This document shows, in pieces, positions 41,358-49,260 of a stretch of 64,000 bases of DNA; position 1 is the stretch's first letter; every line of letters starts with the position of its first letter. Location: contig NZ_CP103288.1 in the NCBI RefSeq assembly GCF_024758005.1, forward strand, positions 1,178,001 through 1,242,000, in the 5' to 3' direction. The position numbers and the translations under genes were made by a program. Source of the DNA: Pseudarthrobacter sp. NS4 (GTDB taxonomy: Bacteria > Actinomycetota > Actinomycetes > Actinomycetales > Micrococcaceae). Below the pieces are notes generated by a model. That model was not told where the DNA came from. It saw only the letters and a list, made by a program, of their open reading frames with translations, and searched no databases.

Positions 41358-42119
41358 ATGAGTGCCGCATCGTTTGCCGCAAAAGCCCGAGCCAATGAAC
41401 CCGTCATCGGATACTGGGTGGTCCTTGACTCGCCCGTGTCCACCGAGCGGGTGGCGCGGCTGGGCTACGACTACGTGGCGCTCGACGCGCAGCACGGCCT
41501 CATGGGGTACTCCGGCTGGCTGCACGGCCTGATGGCGATTGATGCCGCCGGGGCTGCCGGGATCGTCCGAGTTCCATCCAACAATGCCGCGTTCATCGGG
41601 CAGGCGCTGGATGCGGGTGCGGCCGGTGTCATTGTGCCGCTGGTCAACAACGCCGAGGAAGCTGCCGCCGCGGTCCGGGCCGTTCGCTACCCGCCGCACG
41701 GCATGCGGTCCTACGGCCCCATGCGGTCCGCACTCCGGATCGGACCCAAGCCTGCCGAAGCGGACGCCACCGTGCTGTGCCTGGCCATGATCGAGACGCC
41801 TGAAGGCCTGGCCAACGTCAAGGAGATCTGCGCTGTTCCCGGGATCGACGGCGTGTACACCGGGCCTTCGGATCTCTGCCTGGCAGTGGGCGGCAAGTTC
41901 CCCAATGATCCGGATGTTGCCGCGGAGTTCAACGCCGCGCTGGTCACCATTCGCGAGGCGGCCGAAGCCGCGGGCGTGATTGCAGCCATCCACACGGCCA
42001 GCGGCGAGATCGCCCGTCAGCGCATCGCCGAGGGCTTCACCTTCGTCACGGTGGCATCGGACCTGACGCACCTTGAGATCGCAGCGGCGAGTCACCTGTC
42101 CACAGCCCGCGGTGAGTAG
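41358..42119 (+). CDS. HpcH/HpaI-family class II aldolase
   Basis: 253 residues with ribosome site GAAGAGGA. The HpcH/HpaI fold is clear: WVVLDSPVSTERVARLGYDYVALDAQHGLM with the catalytic histidine, VRVPSNNAAFIGQALDAGAAGVIVPLVNNAEEA, the metal-binding glutamate in AMIETPEGLANV, and GIDGVYTGPSDLCLAVG. These enzymes make or break C-C bonds of 2-keto-3-deoxy acids, releasing pyruvate. It is on the same strand as the importer operon, 69 bp after the aldo/keto reductase, and would complete a route from sugar acid to central metabolites. Confidence 0.9.
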   Translation: MSAASFAAKARANEPVIGYWVVLDSPVSTERVARLGYDYVALDAQHGLMGYSGWLHGLMAIDAAGAAGIVRVPSNNAAFIGQALDAGAAGVIVPLVNNAEEAAAAVRAVRYPPHGMRSYGPMRSALRIGPKPAEADATVLCLAMIETPEGLANVKEICAVPGIDGVYTGPSDLCLAVGGKFPNDPDVAAEFNAALVTIREAAEAAGVIAAIHTASGEIARQRIAEGFTFVTVASDLTHLEIAAASHLSTARGE

Positions 42120-42234
42120 CCGCGGCGGGGACACCCCCAAACGCTCTCTCACTTAATGCTGGTTTTCGGCGACGCTCTCGCATTTCCTGCATCATTTCCA
42201 CGAGCCCTCTCTCACCTCCCGGGCCACAACTGCC

Positions 42235-42246
42235 GTTACATGTAAC
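42235..42246. promoter_or_regulatory. Palindrome upstream of mazE
   Basis: GTTACATGTAAC is a perfect 12-bp palindrome that ends 8 bp before the mazE start. It is a good candidate for the autoregulatory site of the MazEF complex; it could also overlap the -10 region. Confidence 0.5.
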
Positions 42247-42254
42247 AATGGATT

Positions 42255-42458
42255 ATGAGTGTCAGGGACCGCGTTGCACGGCACCGGATTGCTATGCGTG
42301 AGCGTGGCCTACGGCAGATTCAGATGTGGGTGCCGGACATCCGTACAGAGGAGTTCAAGCGTGAAGCGCGGCGGCAGGCACTGGCTGTTGCTGCCGCAGA
42401 CCGGGCTGCCGACGACCAGGACTTTATCGAGGAGATCTCGGAAGACTGGCCGGAGTGA
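42255..42458 (+). CDS. mazE: MazE-type antitoxin
   Basis: 67 residues (VRDRVARHRIAMRERGLRQIQMWVPDIRTEEFKREARRQ...). The N-terminal part is a ribbon-helix-helix-like DNA-binding segment and the acidic tail (DDQDFIEEISEDWPE) would occupy the toxin active-site groove. This short type is annotated antitoxin MazE family (DUF3018-like). It overlaps the toxin start by 4 bp (GTGA), typical of coupled toxin-antitoxin genes. Confidence 0.85.
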   Translation: MSVRDRVARHRIAMRERGLRQIQMWVPDIRTEEFKREARRQALAVAAADRAADDQDFIEEISEDWPE

Positions 42459-42781
42459 ATCGAGGCGAGCTGTGGACAGTCTCAGGCGGAATTTATGCAC
42501 AAAAGCCCCGGCCAGCGCTGATCATCCAGGACGACCTGTTTGAGGCGTCGGAGTCAGTCACTCTTTTGCCGCTGACGTCCCAACTGACCGACGCCCCGAT
42601 ATTGAGGTTAACGGTTGAGCCAGGTGACCTCACAGGACTGGAGCGCGAAAGCCAGATCATGGTGGACAAATTGACCACCGTACGGCGTGCCAATCTTGGG
42701 CAGCGGGTAGGGCAAGTAGATGCCAAGACGATGGCAGCCGTCGAACAATCCCTTGCCGTCTTCCTGGGGCTGGGGAGTTGA
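42455..42781 (+). CDS. mazF: MazF/PemK-type mRNA interferase toxin
   Basis: 108 residues from a GTG overlapping the antitoxin stop. The PemK/MazF barrel is recognisable: MNRGELWTVSGG, KPRPALIIQDDLF, VTLLPLTSQL, ESQIMVDKLTTVRRANLGQRVGQVD. These are sequence-specific single-strand RNA endonucleases. The arginine in KPRPALI and the serine/threonine of LLPLTS correspond to active-site positions. The pair may stabilise this accessory stretch near Wadjet. Confidence 0.9.
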   Translation: MNRGELWTVSGGIYAQKPRPALIIQDDLFEASESVTLLPLTSQLTDAPILRLTVEPGDLTGLERESQIMVDKLTTVRRANLGQRVGQVDAKTMAAVEQSLAVFLGLGS

Positions 42782-42866
42782 CCGACGCTTCCCAGCCGCC
42801 AGTAGTTGAGCCCGTCGAAACCAGCCAGAGATACAACGTCAGAGGCGGTTACTCAGCCATGCAACC

Positions 42867-43241
42867 TTAATGCTGCGTGCCGAGGACCGAGTGCGCAATC
42901 AGCATGTCGAGGCGCCGGATGTCGGCCTTCTTGCCCACCTTGATCTTGATGTATCCGGCCCTGGTCCATAGTTCAAGCTCCGCATCGAGGTCGAACTTTC
43001 CGGCATTTTCAGAAGACCACATATTGATAGCGGAGTAGGGCAGCGAGTAAACCTCAACCTTCTTTCCCGTGATGCCCTGGGCGTCGCGGACGATCATGCG
43101 CTTGGTGGTGAAGATGGCGCTGTCGCGGAAGGTCCGGTAAGCCGCCACGGGCTGTTCACCAGCAACCATCAGTTCCATCACGTCATTGGGAATGGGGCAT
43201 TCCTCGACGAACATCCAGGTTGTTACTGCTGCTGCTTCCAA
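42867..43241 (-). CDS. PH-like-domain (YvbH/bPH type) protein
   Basis: 124 residues from the TTG at 43241, chosen because AAGGAGA lies 6-7 bases upstream; the longer frame starts at 43277 without a ribosome site. The sequence has the bacterial pleckstrin-homology pattern: VAAYRTFRDSAIFTTKRMIVRDAQGITGKKVEVYSLPYSAINMWSSENAG and FDLDAELELWTRAGYIKIKVGKKADIRRLDMLI. The family is widespread and of unknown function, perhaps envelope-stress related. It is monocistronic. Confidence 0.8.
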   Translation of the reverse strand: MEAAAVTTWMFVEECPIPNDVMELMVAGEQPVAAYRTFRDSAIFTTKRMIVRDAQGITGKKVEVYSLPYSAINMWSSENAGKFDLDAELELWTRAGYIKIKVGKKADIRRLDMLIAHSVLGTQH

Positions 43242-43291
43242 GGGGATCTCCTTTTCGTTGGAACATCTCGGTGTCAAGTGCTTAGATCAGG

Positions 43292-43866
43292 CTAGGGAAG
43301 TGGCTGCCGTTCGCCCACTGCTACGGCGCCGTCAGGGCTGATATAAGTCCGCCGTCGCCGTTCCAGCCGTTCCTGCTGGCCAGGGGAGGCTGTGCGGGCA
43401 CCCTTGGCACGGTTGCATCTGCTGCAAGCGGCAACGAAATTTTGCAGGCTCGTGGATCCACCCTTGGACCAGGGGTAGAAATGGTCACCGTGCTCGGCGG
43501 GGCGGGAACAGCGGCTCCGAAACGCGGTCTCCATCCCGCACTGGCCGCCTGCCCGGGCCATCCCTTCGCGGCGCTGCTGGCGGGTGAAGCGACGCACTGT
43601 ATCCCGCCGTCGAACGTCCCGTGCGTTAATGACGGCCGCGGCAATGATGAGGACGACGGCGATCACGCCGAGGAGCATCACCGCACCAAGCACGTCGTCC
43701 ACCATGGAGCGGAAAACCCCGGCTGCCGTAGACGGTCCGGAACCGGCGTCCAAGTCCGCCTGCGACATGAGCGAAAAATGGCCGAGCCGAACAGCCACAC
43801 CATGGCGGCCGTAAACGCGAGGCGAAGGCCTCTGCGTGTCCAGTAGATGCGCTTTAGTTCAGGCAT
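43292..43866 (-). pseudogene. Membrane-anchored HNH endonuclease gene with an apparent frameshift
   Basis: The C-terminal part has an HNH fold: CGMETAFRSRC, AEHGDHFYPWSKGGSTSLQNFVAACSRCNRAKGAR, with two CxxC-like zinc knuckles. It is preceded by a hydrophobic segment (VLGAVMLLGVIAVVLIIAAAVI). The open frame from 43798 lacks a good start. A frame beginning at the ATG 43866 (MPELKRIYWTRRGLRLAFTAAMVWLFGSAIF) supplies a first membrane helix and would join the HNH frame if the run of five T/A at about 43775-43779 had one more base. So either the gene is frameshifted or the assembly dropped a homopolymer base. Restored, it would be a two-helix membrane protein with a cytoplasmic HNH domain. Confidence 0.65.
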
Positions 43867-43963
43867 TCGGCGGTCCCCCAACTCGTCGGCAGACCGTGAC
43901 GCCACCGTCTTAGGTCTAAATAGATCGTACAGTCGCGATCTGCGGGGCTTGGTATCGATGGGC

Positions 43964-45193
43964 TCAACCACCAAGGTGCTTGGTTGCCCAGGCCCAGTTG
44001 ATCAATTCCTGTTCAAGGCGGACATTAGTTCCGAAGGTGTCGTTTCCAAGCGCTTTGTAGAGCGCCGCCTCAGCCGACGTCAGCCGCGTGAGCGCCGCCC
44101 GCGATGGAGCTGATTCCTTGCCCCAAGCCTCGCGATGCGCCAGCAGCGTCTCCTCATCCATCAGCACACTCTCCACGTGCGGATGAACTGCGCGAAGCTG
44201 GTCCAGGATACGAAAACCGTGCGTATCGATGTCACCCCAATAAAGGACCCGGCACTCACGCAGCCATGCAGCATCCCGCAGCGAAGAAAACCCGTAGCCG
44301 CCGCCGTATAGCACCAGCGCGCCCGGCTGCTCAGGCAGGGCAAGGAAGTTAACCTGGTTCTCCGTGGAAATCACCTTCTCCACCGGCAGACACAAGGAAC
44401 TAAAGGCCTCAGCGGTGACAGTGATGTCCCGCGCGCCCCCGAACAGCTCAGCTTGCGGGTCCAGCAGCCGGAACCGGACCAGCTCCGGCGGGTGCAGGAA
44501 ACCATGCCGCTGGGCAAAGCGGCCGGCGGGAGTGCGACCCGCACCGTCTTCAAGGGCACCATCCGTCTCGATAGCCTCTTCCGAGGCAAGGTAGACATGC
44601 CCCGCTTCGCCTGGCCCGGAGTCCGGGGTAACGGCGGCCAGCATCTGGTCAATGACCTGCCGGTGCCGCTCAATGAACTTGGTGTGCACTCCGGGCAAAC
44701 CCAACTGCCGCACGTAGATTCCCGGCGCCGGGTTGTCCCGCAGCCACAACGCCACGCGCGCCGCCGTCAAGGCATCCTGACCCAGCTCCAGCAGTTTCAA
44801 CGGGCGCCGCGAGGCCCACCCCACGAGCAGCGGATGCATCTCGCCAAGACCCGCAGCGAGGGACCGAAAAACCGCGGCCTCCCGGGCCTTCCCAACAAAG
44901 GAAATTTCATCTTCCACACTGACAAAAACCGCAGCCGCCGGAATCCGGTTGGTACCAACAGTTCGCCGCCCCACCTCCACCGTCTCCAACGAATAGGCGG
45001 CCGCCCCGGCAGCAAGCTCAGAAGCCCACTCACGGACCGCCGCGTAATCGCTCAACAGCACCGCCGCCGTCGGACGCTTTAACGGGCGCCGCCGCGGATA
45101 GGCACCGGATGGCTCCAAAAGCTCCCTGAGCAGCGCGCCACTAGTCCACGCCTTCAAGGACAGCGACCGCACAGCCCCGCCAGCGTGGTCCAC
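43964..45193 (-). CDS. jetD: Wadjet subunit JetD (TOPRIM-type nuclease)
   Basis: 409 residues, GTG start at 45193, 3 bp after jetC. The N-terminal ~190 residues are DUF3322-like. The C-terminal part is DUF2220, with the TOPRIM residues E278 (VISTENQVNFLALP) and D321/D323 (LYWGDIDTHGFRIL). JetD is the nuclease of Wadjet, which cleaves circular DNA that the JetABC SMC motor has extruded. Last gene of jetABCD; all key acidic residues are present, so the system should be functional. Confidence 0.93.
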   Translation of the reverse strand: MDHAGGAVRSLSLKAWTSGALLRELLEPSGAYPRRRPLKRPTAAVLLSDYAAVREWASELAAGAAAYSLETVEVGRRTVGTNRIPAAAVFVSVEDEISFVGKAREAAVFRSLAAGLGEMHPLLVGWASRRPLKLLELGQDALTAARVALWLRDNPAPGIYVRQLGLPGVHTKFIERHRQVIDQMLAAVTPDSGPGEAGHVYLASEEAIETDGALEDGAGRTPAGRFAQRHGFLHPPELVRFRLLDPQAELFGGARDITVTAEAFSSLCLPVEKVISTENQVNFLALPEQPGALVLYGGGYGFSSLRDAAWLRECRVLYWGDIDTHGFRILDQLRAVHPHVESVLMDEETLLAHREAWGKESAPSRAALTRLTSAEAALYKALGNDTFGTNVRLEQELINWAWATKHLGG

Positions 45194-45196
45194 GAT

Positions 45197-48100
45197 TCAG
45201 CCCCCATTCCGTGCCTTTTCGTGCCGGTCCTTCTCGTCGCGGTACTCCTGGATGGTCATGTTGCGCAGCTGCGAATCGTCGCCGTTGGTGTTGGCCACGA
45301 AACCTACGTGCGAAACGAAGGGCTCAATCACGTGGATCTTCTGCAGGGGAGTGACGATCAGCAGCTGCAGCTTCATCCGCTGGAACAGCTCCAGACCGTA
45401 CCGGGCTGACTCGTCGGAGCCGCGGCCGAACGCCTCATCGATGACCACGAAGCGGAAGCTCCGGCCGCTGCCGGCATTCCTGCCCGCCCCCTTGCCGGAC
45501 CCCAGCCCGAACTGGAACGCCAGCGCCGCGGCAAGGATGGTGTAGGCCAGTTTCTCCTTCTGCCCGCCGGACTTGCCGCCTGAATCCGTGAAGTGTTCGT
45601 ACTCCTCGCCGGTTTCCGTCCACTTCTCCGAGGCCGAGAATGTGAACCAGTTCCGCACATCCGTCACCTTCGCGGTCCACCTTCGGTCCAGGTCAGTGAG
45701 GCCTTCCCGGCCGCGGAACCGGTCGATCAGCCGCTCCACCTGAAGGTACTTCTGCTCCGAGTACTGGTCCTCGTCGCCGATGGTCCCCTCCGAGCATGCC
45801 CGCAGGTCGCTGCCGAACTCCCGGACATCCTGGTCCGACGTGGCCTGCTGCTCCAGCTGGATGTGCCGTCCCGGGTTGTACGGGATGCCCGCCAGGGACT
45901 GGTTGATCTCGCCGATCCGCTCAATGATGTTCTGCCGCCGGCTGTCCAGGTACGCGTTGAAGGCCACCACCTCGCGGATGGTGTTCTGATTCAGCAGATC
46001 CTTGAACTGGTCCTCGAACCGCGGCAGGTCGTTGCCCACCAGCTGCTCCAGCAGCCGGTTGTAGTCCGCCGCAGCCTCCAGCGATGCGTCGAAGTCAGTG
46101 GTCTCGTTCCGGTACTTGTTGCGGAAGTCGGCCATCTGCCGGACCGTGCTTTCAGCCGCCCTGGCAATCCGCTTGGACAGGGCGTCAATCCGGTCCGTAA
46201 GGCCGCTCCGTACGGTGCTCTCCACGTTGCCGGTGTTCTTGTACGTGAGCGGCTTGTCGCCGAGTGCCGCATCGGCGAGGTGCCCGACGGCGGCCAGCAC
46301 CGCGCCGTCGTCCGTCACCGGCGTATCAGCCAGGACTGCCCGGCACTCCTCGATCGCCTCGGCGATGTCCCGCGCGTCCTTCGCGTTGGCGCCGAGGCGT
46401 TGCTGCAGCTTGCCCGCCCTGTCCTCCAGCCGCTCCAGCTCGTCCGTGACCTGCCGTTGTTTGGCCATCAGCTGCTGCAGGACGTCGCTGGTGGTCTCCA
46501 GGGCGCGCTTCTCCGCCTTGAGGTCCTCAATGCTGCGGGCCGTGGCCTGCCAACTAATCTCACCGAACTCGCTGACGGAGCGGACGATGCCCAACTGCTG
46601 GTTGTACCGGCCAAGCGCCCCCAGCTCCCGGTTGACCCGGTCCAGCTGCCCCGCCACCACCTTCAGCTTGCCCTGGATCTCGTCCTGTTCAGCGCGGAAC
46701 CCGGAGATCTTGTCATGGTTGTCCCAGCCCAGTACGTAGTTGCGGCGGTCAGCAAGGTCCTTGCGGTCGTCCTTCTCGTGCCGGCCGCGGCCGCCCTTGA
46801 GCTGGCCGTTGGCCGTCAGAGCCTTGGGATAGCGCCGGAAATCTGCCAGGTTCCCGCAGCAGAAGTAGTCGTACCTGCTGCTGAGCTCATCCTGCAGGAA
46901 ATCCCGGAACGGGGTGCCCTGCTTGATGGCAATCTTCGCCGCCAGTGTCCCGGATTCTGCAGCTCTGGGCGCGTGCGAATCGCCGACCCGCACGTACACC
47001 AGGCGGCCGCGCAGGTTGTTGGCGTCCACCCAGGTGCTGACCGCGGCATAGTGTTCCGAGGGCACCAGGAGCGAGAGTGCGAATCCGCGCAGTGTCCGTT
47101 CCGCGGCGCCCTCCCAGACGGCCTCGCCGTCGCGGACCTTGAGCAGCTCGCCAACATAAGGCAGCTCCGTGTCCCGGATCCCGGTGCCTTCACAGAGCCG
47201 ACGGCGGATGTCCAGCTGGGGGAGCGGGATCAGGTTGCGCCGGGCTTGCAGGCTGGTCAGCTCGGCGACGATTCCAGCGGCCTTTGTCCTGAGCTCGGAC
47301 TGCTGGATGGACAGGGTGGTGCGGTCCTCCTGCAACGCGTCCGATCTGCGGGCCAGGTCCTGCTCCACCTCCGCGAGGCGTGCCCGGTTGGCATCAAACA
47401 GGACCCGATCCTCCGGCGCCTGCAGGCCCAGCCCCGCAGCGGCGGCGGTGTAGGCCTCGAACCGCTGCCGCTGCTCACCCGACTTGGCAGCCAGGGCGGC
47501 AACATCGGCGTCGATCGCCGCCAGCCTGCCGCCGCCGTTGGTGCGGATGTCCTCTTCTACCCCGGCCAGGTCCCGACGCAGTTGTTTAATCCCCCGGTTC
47601 AGCTGGTCCCAATCCTCCTGCAGCCGCACGCCCGTCCGCTCCAGCTCGCCCTGGTGCTCCAGGCTCAGCCGCAGCTTCCGGTCCGTGAACCAAGGGTGCA
47701 GCTGGTCCCGCTGTTTCCGGGCCAGTTCATCCTCGGCGCTGAGCTTCGCATGCTGGGCGGCGCCTTCCTTGATGGGCGTCAGCAGCGCGATCTGGTCCTT
47801 GGCGGTGAGGACGGCGTCGTGGGCTTTCTTCAGGTCCTCGAAATGGTGCATCAAGTTGATGATCCGCGCGGCAACGTCGTCCTCCTCCAGCATGTTGCTG
47901 CGCACGAACGAGGTGATGTTCTCCACCTGCTTCATGGACTCCGTGCGGTGGAACAGCTCCATGGCCTGGTTGCCACTGATCCCGAATTGCCGCCTGAACG
48001 CGGCTGAGTACTGATCAAAGGAGTCATGGACGGACGCCCCGGCGGCCCGGAGTTTCTTTTTCAGCTTCAGCGGGTCCTGCCCAAAGTTGCTGAAGTCCGC

Positions 48101-48619
48101 CGCAATTGACTGCTCCACCTCCGCCAGCGAGTAGAACCGGTTGGGAGTCCCGGCCTCCTGCGTGGCCCACAGCGTGATGGCAAGAGTGACCGACTTGCCC
48201 AGCACGGCGTTGTGGAAAACCCCGAGCACGACGGTCAGCTGCCCGGTCCCACGCAGCGCCACGGGCCTGGAGTACTCGCCACCGGAGCTCCGGGCGCTCT
48301 TGTGGAAGCCCCGGACGTACGAGGTCAGCGAGCGTTCCTTCTTCTGCGCTCCCGCCGCTTTGTTGTACTCGATCTTGTGCGCCGGCAGCAGCAGCGTGGT
48401 GATGGCATCCACCACGGTCGACTTCCCGGAGCCGATGTCGCCGGTGAGCAGGCTGTTCGCCCCGTTCAACCGGAACGTGCGCACGCCCTGGTGGAACGTG
48501 CCCCAGTTGAGCAACTCCAAACGGTGCAGCCGGAATCCCGGGGGAGTCCCGCCGTCGGCTGCCGCATCGTCCAGGCCGAACAGGCTCTCCTGCAGGTCCG
48601 TGCCCAGGTCCGCCGTCAC
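45197..48619 (-). CDS. jetC: Wadjet subunit JetC (SMC/MukB-like ATPase)
   Basis: 1140 residues from the GTG at 48619 (GGAGGAG upstream, overlapping the jetB stop by 4 bp); the 35-residue extension in the longer frame is rejected. Walker A is GDIGSGKST (60-68); long coiled coils interrupted by a hinge follow (near residues 470-620); the ABC signature SGGQKEKLAY and Walker B FVVIDEAFGRGSDE are near the C-terminus. JetC is the SMC motor that extrudes plasmid DNA loops. Confidence 0.94.
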   Translation of the reverse strand: MTADLGTDLQESLFGLDDAAADGGTPPGFRLHRLELLNWGTFHQGVRTFRLNGANSLLTGDIGSGKSTVVDAITTLLLPAHKIEYNKAAGAQKKERSLTSYVRGFHKSARSSGGEYSRPVALRGTGQLTVVLGVFHNAVLGKSVTLAITLWATQEAGTPNRFYSLAEVEQSIAADFSNFGQDPLKLKKKLRAAGASVHDSFDQYSAAFRRQFGISGNQAMELFHRTESMKQVENITSFVRSNMLEEDDVAARIINLMHHFEDLKKAHDAVLTAKDQIALLTPIKEGAAQHAKLSAEDELARKQRDQLHPWFTDRKLRLSLEHQGELERTGVRLQEDWDQLNRGIKQLRRDLAGVEEDIRTNGGGRLAAIDADVAALAAKSGEQRQRFEAYTAAAAGLGLQAPEDRVLFDANRARLAEVEQDLARRSDALQEDRTTLSIQQSELRTKAAGIVAELTSLQARRNLIPLPQLDIRRRLCEGTGIRDTELPYVGELLKVRDGEAVWEGAAERTLRGFALSLLVPSEHYAAVSTWVDANNLRGRLVYVRVGDSHAPRAAESGTLAAKIAIKQGTPFRDFLQDELSSRYDYFCCGNLADFRRYPKALTANGQLKGGRGRHEKDDRKDLADRRNYVLGWDNHDKISGFRAEQDEIQGKLKVVAGQLDRVNRELGALGRYNQQLGIVRSVSEFGEISWQATARSIEDLKAEKRALETTSDVLQQLMAKQRQVTDELERLEDRAGKLQQRLGANAKDARDIAEAIEECRAVLADTPVTDDGAVLAAVGHLADAALGDKPLTYKNTGNVESTVRSGLTDRIDALSKRIARAAESTVRQMADFRNKYRNETTDFDASLEAAADYNRLLEQLVGNDLPRFEDQFKDLLNQNTIREVVAFNAYLDSRRQNIIERIGEINQSLAGIPYNPGRHIQLEQQATSDQDVREFGSDLRACSEGTIGDEDQYSEQKYLQVERLIDRFRGREGLTDLDRRWTAKVTDVRNWFTFSASEKWTETGEEYEHFTDSGGKSGGQKEKLAYTILAAALAFQFGLGSGKGAGRNAGSGRSFRFVVIDEAFGRGSDESARYGLELFQRMKLQLLIVTPLQKIHVIEPFVSHVGFVANTNGDDSQLRNMTIQEYRDEKDRHEKARNGG

Positions 48620-49260
48620 TTCTCCTCCCCAACGTCCGCTGCTGCCCGGCGCTCGCCGGCCAGCGGCTCCCCGGCGAGCGTTGCACGGTAATCCGCCAGC
48701 CGCGCGTCGAACTCCTCCAGCCACTGCGCGTCCACATACGCCTTGAGGATCCGGGCCACCTCGTAGGCGTCCGCCTGTCCCTTAAGCCTGCGCAGGAAGC
48801 CGAGCTCCACCACCTTCTTGATGTCGGTTCCCAGCCGGTCCAGGACCTTGGCTTCATTGCTGGACTCCGGCAGGAACACCGAGACCATGTCCGCGATGTC
48901 CTGGTCCGTCATGATGAGCCGGACCTCGCTGCTGTTGATGTCGAACTCCATCATCCGCCGGCGGAGCAGGGCCAGCAGCAGGCTGACGTTGAACGTCAGC
49001 GTGCGGCGGGCGACGAGCCGGGGGAGCGTTCCGTCCGGATCCTCCTTTGAGCGCAGGAACGCGTAACCCTCGGCTTCGTCCAGGATGAGGTCCAGGCCCA
49101 GCACGGAGACGTAGTCGCGCACGTGCGAGGTCAGGCCCAGCAACGACTGCCACACCTTTTCGTCGTTTTCGGCATACAGCACGCCTTTGAAGAGGCGCGT
49201 GACGACGGCGGGCAGCTCCTCCGGTGTGCGGGTGTCCGAGTCAGTGCTGGCAGGGTTCAT
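48616..49260 (-). CDS. jetB: Wadjet subunit JetB (DUF4194, kleisin-associated MukE-like)
   Basis: 214 residues. DUF4194 pattern: VVTRLFKGVLYAENDEKVWQSLLGLTSHVRDYVSVLGLDLILDEAEGYAFLRS, then RLVARRTLTFNVSLLLALLRRRMMEFD and ADMVSVFLPESSNEAKVLDRLGTDIKKVVELGFL, a winged-helix fold like MukE. It overlaps jetA and jetC by 4 bp each. JetB bridges the kleisin JetA and the motor JetC. Confidence 0.92.
   Translation of the reverse strand: MNPASTDSDTRTPEELPAVVTRLFKGVLYAENDEKVWQSLLGLTSHVRDYVSVLGLDLILDEAEGYAFLRSKEDPDGTLPRLVARRTLTFNVSLLLALLRRRMMEFDINSSEVRLIMTDQDIADMVSVFLPESSNEAKVLDRLGTDIKKVVELGFLRRLKGQADAYEVARILKAYVDAQWLEEFDARLADYRATLAGEPLAGERRAAADVGEEK

Noticed and set aside
40179..42152. 657-residue minus-strand frame opposite the reductase and aldolase genes
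   Set aside because: It spans two well-supported genes and their gap in antisense, with no recognisable domain.
45593..48007. 804-residue plus-strand open frame opposite jetC
   Set aside because: Long antisense frames are common opposite high-G+C genes; jetC has clear SMC motifs and this frame has none.
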